Shown here: positions 32,079 to 34,193 of the stretch, in pieces
Layout: each line of letters begins with the position of its first letter
Position numbering within the stretch: the first letter of the stretch is position 1
Assembly: GCA_029009515.1 (NCBI GenBank)
Contig: JAQXJZ010000173.1
Coordinates: forward strand, 1 to 34,193
DNA length: 34,193 bases
Direction of reading: 5' to 3'
From: a bacterium
GTDB lineage: Bacteria; Bacillota; Clostridia; Christensenellales; Aristaeellaceae
Program-made: the position numbers and the translations under genes
The notes under the pieces: generated by a model
Told to the model about the DNA's origin: nothing
Database searches by the model: none
Seen by the model: only the letters and a program-made list of their open reading frames with translations

Positions 32079-33071
32079 ATGTCTGTCTATCAGCCGCCGT
32101 TCACCATTAACAGCCATATGCTGATGCTTGTGGCGCAGATTGCCGAAAAAGTTGGCCGTATCAGCAGCTACCGTTCCTTTGACTCAAAACCACACTTGCG
32201 CCGCAGCAACCGCATTCGCTCCATTCATTCTTCATTGGCCATTGAGGCCAATTCTCTTTCGCTGGATGAAGTGCGCGGCGTCATCAGCGGAAAGACCGTC
32301 GTTGGGCCCCAAAAGGAAATTCAGGAGGTTCTCAACGCTTATCAGGCCTATGAGGCCATCGGCTCGTTTGATCCCTTTTCTATTGAAGAGCTGAAAAAGC
32401 TGCACGGAATGCTGACTTGTCAGACCGTAGCCGAATCAGGCATGTTCCGTAGCGGAAATGAGGGTGTCTTCCACGATGGCGTCTGTATCTTCATGGCTCC
32501 GCCTCCGCAGATGGTGCCGCAGCTGATGGAGCAGCTGTTTGCCTGGATGAAATCTTCTCGTGAACAGGTGCATCCTCTGATTCTTTCCAGCGTTTTTCAT
32601 TATGAATTCGTTTTTATTCATCCCTTTTCCGATGGAAACGGACGTATGGCGCGCCTTTGGCAGACGGCATTGCTGAACGCATGGAATCCCGTGTTTCAGT
32701 ACGTGCCGCTGGAAAGCATGATCCACGAATGGCAGGAGGATTACTACCAGTCCATCGCCGCGTGTCATGGCGCTGGAAACAGCGATTTCTTCATCGAGTT
32801 CATGCTCCGGCAGATTGACCACACCATGGAGCGCGTGCTGGAACAAATCGGTTCCGAAGACGCCACTCTGTCGGAATATGTACGCCGGCTGCTGGATGCA
32901 ATGGAATACGATGTGCCTTACACTGCTGTGCAGCTCATGACGGCTCTGCATCTCAAATCCAAGGAGACACTGCGCAGACATTATCTGGGGCCGGCAATCG
33001 AAAAAGGACTGATTGTGATGGGGCTGCCCGACAAGCCAACCAGCAGAAATCAAACCTATATACGGAAATGA
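32079..33071 (+). CDS. Fic family protein with N-terminal inhibitory helix
   Basis: A 330-residue Fic-domain enzyme, expected to transfer AMP (or another phosphate-linked group) from a nucleotide to a protein hydroxyl. The catalytic motif HPFSDGNGRMAR is complete at residues 181-192. The inhibitory motif SSLAIEAN (Glu56) lies in the N-terminal region, making this a self-inhibited class II Fic protein. The C-terminal 100 residues resemble a winged helix (YTAVQLMTALHLKSKETLRRH), common in stand-alone Fic proteins. The ATG has GGGAGG eight or nine bases upstream. It has its own promoter and no antitoxin partner gene. The target protein is unknown. Confidence 0.9.
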   Translation: MSVYQPPFTINSHMLMLVAQIAEKVGRISSYRSFDSKPHLRRSNRIRSIHSSLAIEANSLSLDEVRGVISGKTVVGPQKEIQEVLNAYQAYEAIGSFDPFSIEELKKLHGMLTCQTVAESGMFRSGNEGVFHDGVCIFMAPPPQMVPQLMEQLFAWMKSSREQVHPLILSSVFHYEFVFIHPFSDGNGRMARLWQTALLNAWNPVFQYVPLESMIHEWQEDYYQSIAACHGAGNSDFFIEFMLRQIDHTMERVLEQIGSEDATLSEYVRRLLDAMEYDVPYTAVQLMTALHLKSKETLRRHYLGPAIEKGLIVMGLPDKPTSRNQTYIRK

Positions 33072-33108
33072 ACCCCTCCTGTTTTCCAGTCATTTCGTTT
33101 GAAACATG

Positions 33109-33137
33109 TTGACGGATTCGCGGCTTTTCGATATACT
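33109..33137 (+). promoter_or_regulatory. Promoter and leader of the GntP-type permease gene
   Basis: TTGACG, 17 bases, TATACT, followed by a leader of about 115 bases that contains the small hairpin CAGGCTGAAAGCCTG (33197-33211). No known riboswitch was recognised. Confidence 0.65.
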
Positions 33138-33253
33138 GTCTGTAATCGACTGGCCGTAAATTCATATGCTTATACGCGTTGTTTTTGTGCGCATTGCAGG
33201 CTGAAAGCCTGTAGCGATACGTTGTCCCCAAAATCATACGGAGGTGTACTGAC

Positions 33254-34193
33254 ATGACTGGTATTCCCCTTCTGATCACGTTCGTGCTCGCCATCGTCAT
33301 CATGATTGTGGCCATCGCGAAGTGGAAGATCCATCCCTTCCTCTCCATCATGGGCGTTTCTCTCATTCTCGCACTCATCGCCGGCATCAAGCTGACCGAG
33401 ATCCCCGGCGTCATCGGCGCTGGCTTCTCCGGCACGTTCTCCTCCATCGGTATCGTCATCATTCTGGGCGCGCTGGTGGGCGTGATCCTGGAAAAGACCG
33501 GTGCTGCCCTCAAGATGGCTGACGTGGTTGTCAAGCTGGTGGGCAAGAAGCACCCCGAAGCTGCCATGATCATCATGGGCTGGATCGTTTCCATCCCCGT
33601 GTTCTGTGACAGCGGCTTCGTAATCCTGAACCCCATCCGCAAGGCTCTGGTCAAGCGCACCGGCGCTTCCAGCGTTGCCTGCTCCGTGGCTCTGGCGCTG
33701 GGTCTGTACATCACCCACTGCTTCATTCCGCCCACACCCGGCCCCATCGCTGCTGCCAACACCCTGTACGGCGGCATCGGCATGGAGACCAACCTCCTGC
33801 TGGTCATGGGCATCGGCGCTGCCTGCTCCATCCTGCCCCTGATCGCCGGTTACTTCTTCGCCCTGTTCATCGGTAAGCGCGTGAAGTCCAGGGACGAACT
33901 GGCTGCCAACAAAGAGACTGTGCAGACCTACGAAGAGCTGGTGGCCAGCTACGGCAAGCTGCCCAGCGCTTTCATGAGCTTCGCTCCCATCGTGCTGCCC
34001 ATCATCCTGATGGGTCTGGCCAGCGCCGTGAGCATGGCCGGCGCCAGCGTGGGCATCATCGCCTTCCTGGGCACCCCCATCATCGCTCTGACCGCCGGCG
34101 TCATCGTTGGCATCATCCTGCTGGCCCAGTCCGGCAAGATCGCTGAGTTCTATGAAATGACCAACGACACCCTCAAGACCGTTGGCCCCATCC
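33254..34193 (+). CDS. GntP-family gluconate:H+ symporter (partial)
   Basis: Inner-membrane permease of the GntP/Ion transporter superfamily; 313 codons are present and the gene runs off the window end (family length is about 420-450). Several hydrophobic helices are visible. Family motifs are IPVFCDSGFVILNPI near residue 115 and LYITHCFIPPTPGPIAAA near residue 155. Members import gluconate or related sugar acids (glycerate, idonate). The ATG at 33254 follows ACGGAGGTG. It is a single gene as far as seen; a kinase or sugar-acid enzyme may lie downstream outside the window. Confidence 0.9.
   Translation, partial: MTGIPLLITFVLAIVIMIVAIAKWKIHPFLSIMGVSLILALIAGIKLTEIPGVIGAGFSGTFSSIGIVIILGALVGVILEKTGAALKMADVVVKLVGKKHPEAAMIIMGWIVSIPVFCDSGFVILNPIRKALVKRTGASSVACSVALALGLYITHCFIPPTPGPIAAANTLYGGIGMETNLLLVMGIGAACSILPLIAGYFFALFIGKRVKSRDELAANKETVQTYEELVASYGKLPSAFMSFAPIVLPIILMGLASAVSMAGASVGIIAFLGTPIIALTAGVIVGIILLAQSGKIAEFYEMTNDTLKTVGPI

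Noticed and set aside
32079-33071. Fic protein as part of a Doc/Phd or FicTA toxin module
   Set aside because: The inhibitory motif is in the same chain and no separate antitoxin gene is upstream.

Overview
The window looks like chromosome from a GC-rich, probably gut-dwelling member of the Bacillota (class Clostridia). The signs are strong AGGAGG-type ribosome binding sites, several GTG/TTG starts, a YbiT-like ABC-F ATPase beside murC, LplB/LplC-type sugar permeases, a GntP transporter, and a tRNA-Thr that encodes its own CCA. No rRNA, CRISPR array or replication origin was seen. The genus cannot be fixed from sequence alone.

Left chromosomal part (1-11,940). A minus-strand operon encodes an iron/phosphonate-type ABC importer: binding protein, ATPase and fused double permease. 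A HAD-IIB phosphatase converges on an MFS transporter across three tandem hairpins. Next come a decayed gene tail, an internally deleted serine hydrolase (beta-lactamase-like) pseudogene, a MarR regulator and a GH36 alpha-galactosidase. A two-gene unit then pairs a cysteine-rich zinc-ribbon protein with a radical SAM/SPASM enzyme, which is a candidate peptide- or protein-modifying system.

Integrated element (11,978-28,397). A 51-bp direct repeat, derived from the 3' part of tRNA-Thr(GGT), flanks 16.4 kb. The complete tRNA lies at the right end, next to a tyrosine integrase. The left 9 kb is one minus-strand cargo operon behind a TTGACA/TACAAT promoter: solute-binding protein, two LplB/LplC-like permeases, a membrane-anchored AraC sensor-regulator, an RraA-like protein, a YhcH/YjgK protein, a DapA/NanA-type lyase and an intracellular GH5-like glycosidase. 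Together these suggest sensing, import and breakdown of an oligosaccharide that yields a keto-acid sugar. The right 6.5 kb is the mobile backbone: serine recombinase, ArdC-like antirestriction protein, small element proteins, a ribbon-helix-helix regulator beside a palindromic operator array, a P-loop helicase-like gene and the integrase. No relaxase or type IV secretion genes are present, so this is an integrative mobilizable-type element or a reduced relic. Two backbone reading frames are each broken once by an in-frame TAG.

Right chromosomal part (28,398-34,193). The tRNA-Thr promoter and 5' half are followed by murC, an ABC-F ATPase with a degenerate second ATPase site and a small DUF1653 gene, apparently one operon ended by strong hairpins. 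A Fic-family protein with an inhibitory-helix motif follows, and then a GntP-type gluconate permease cut by the window end.
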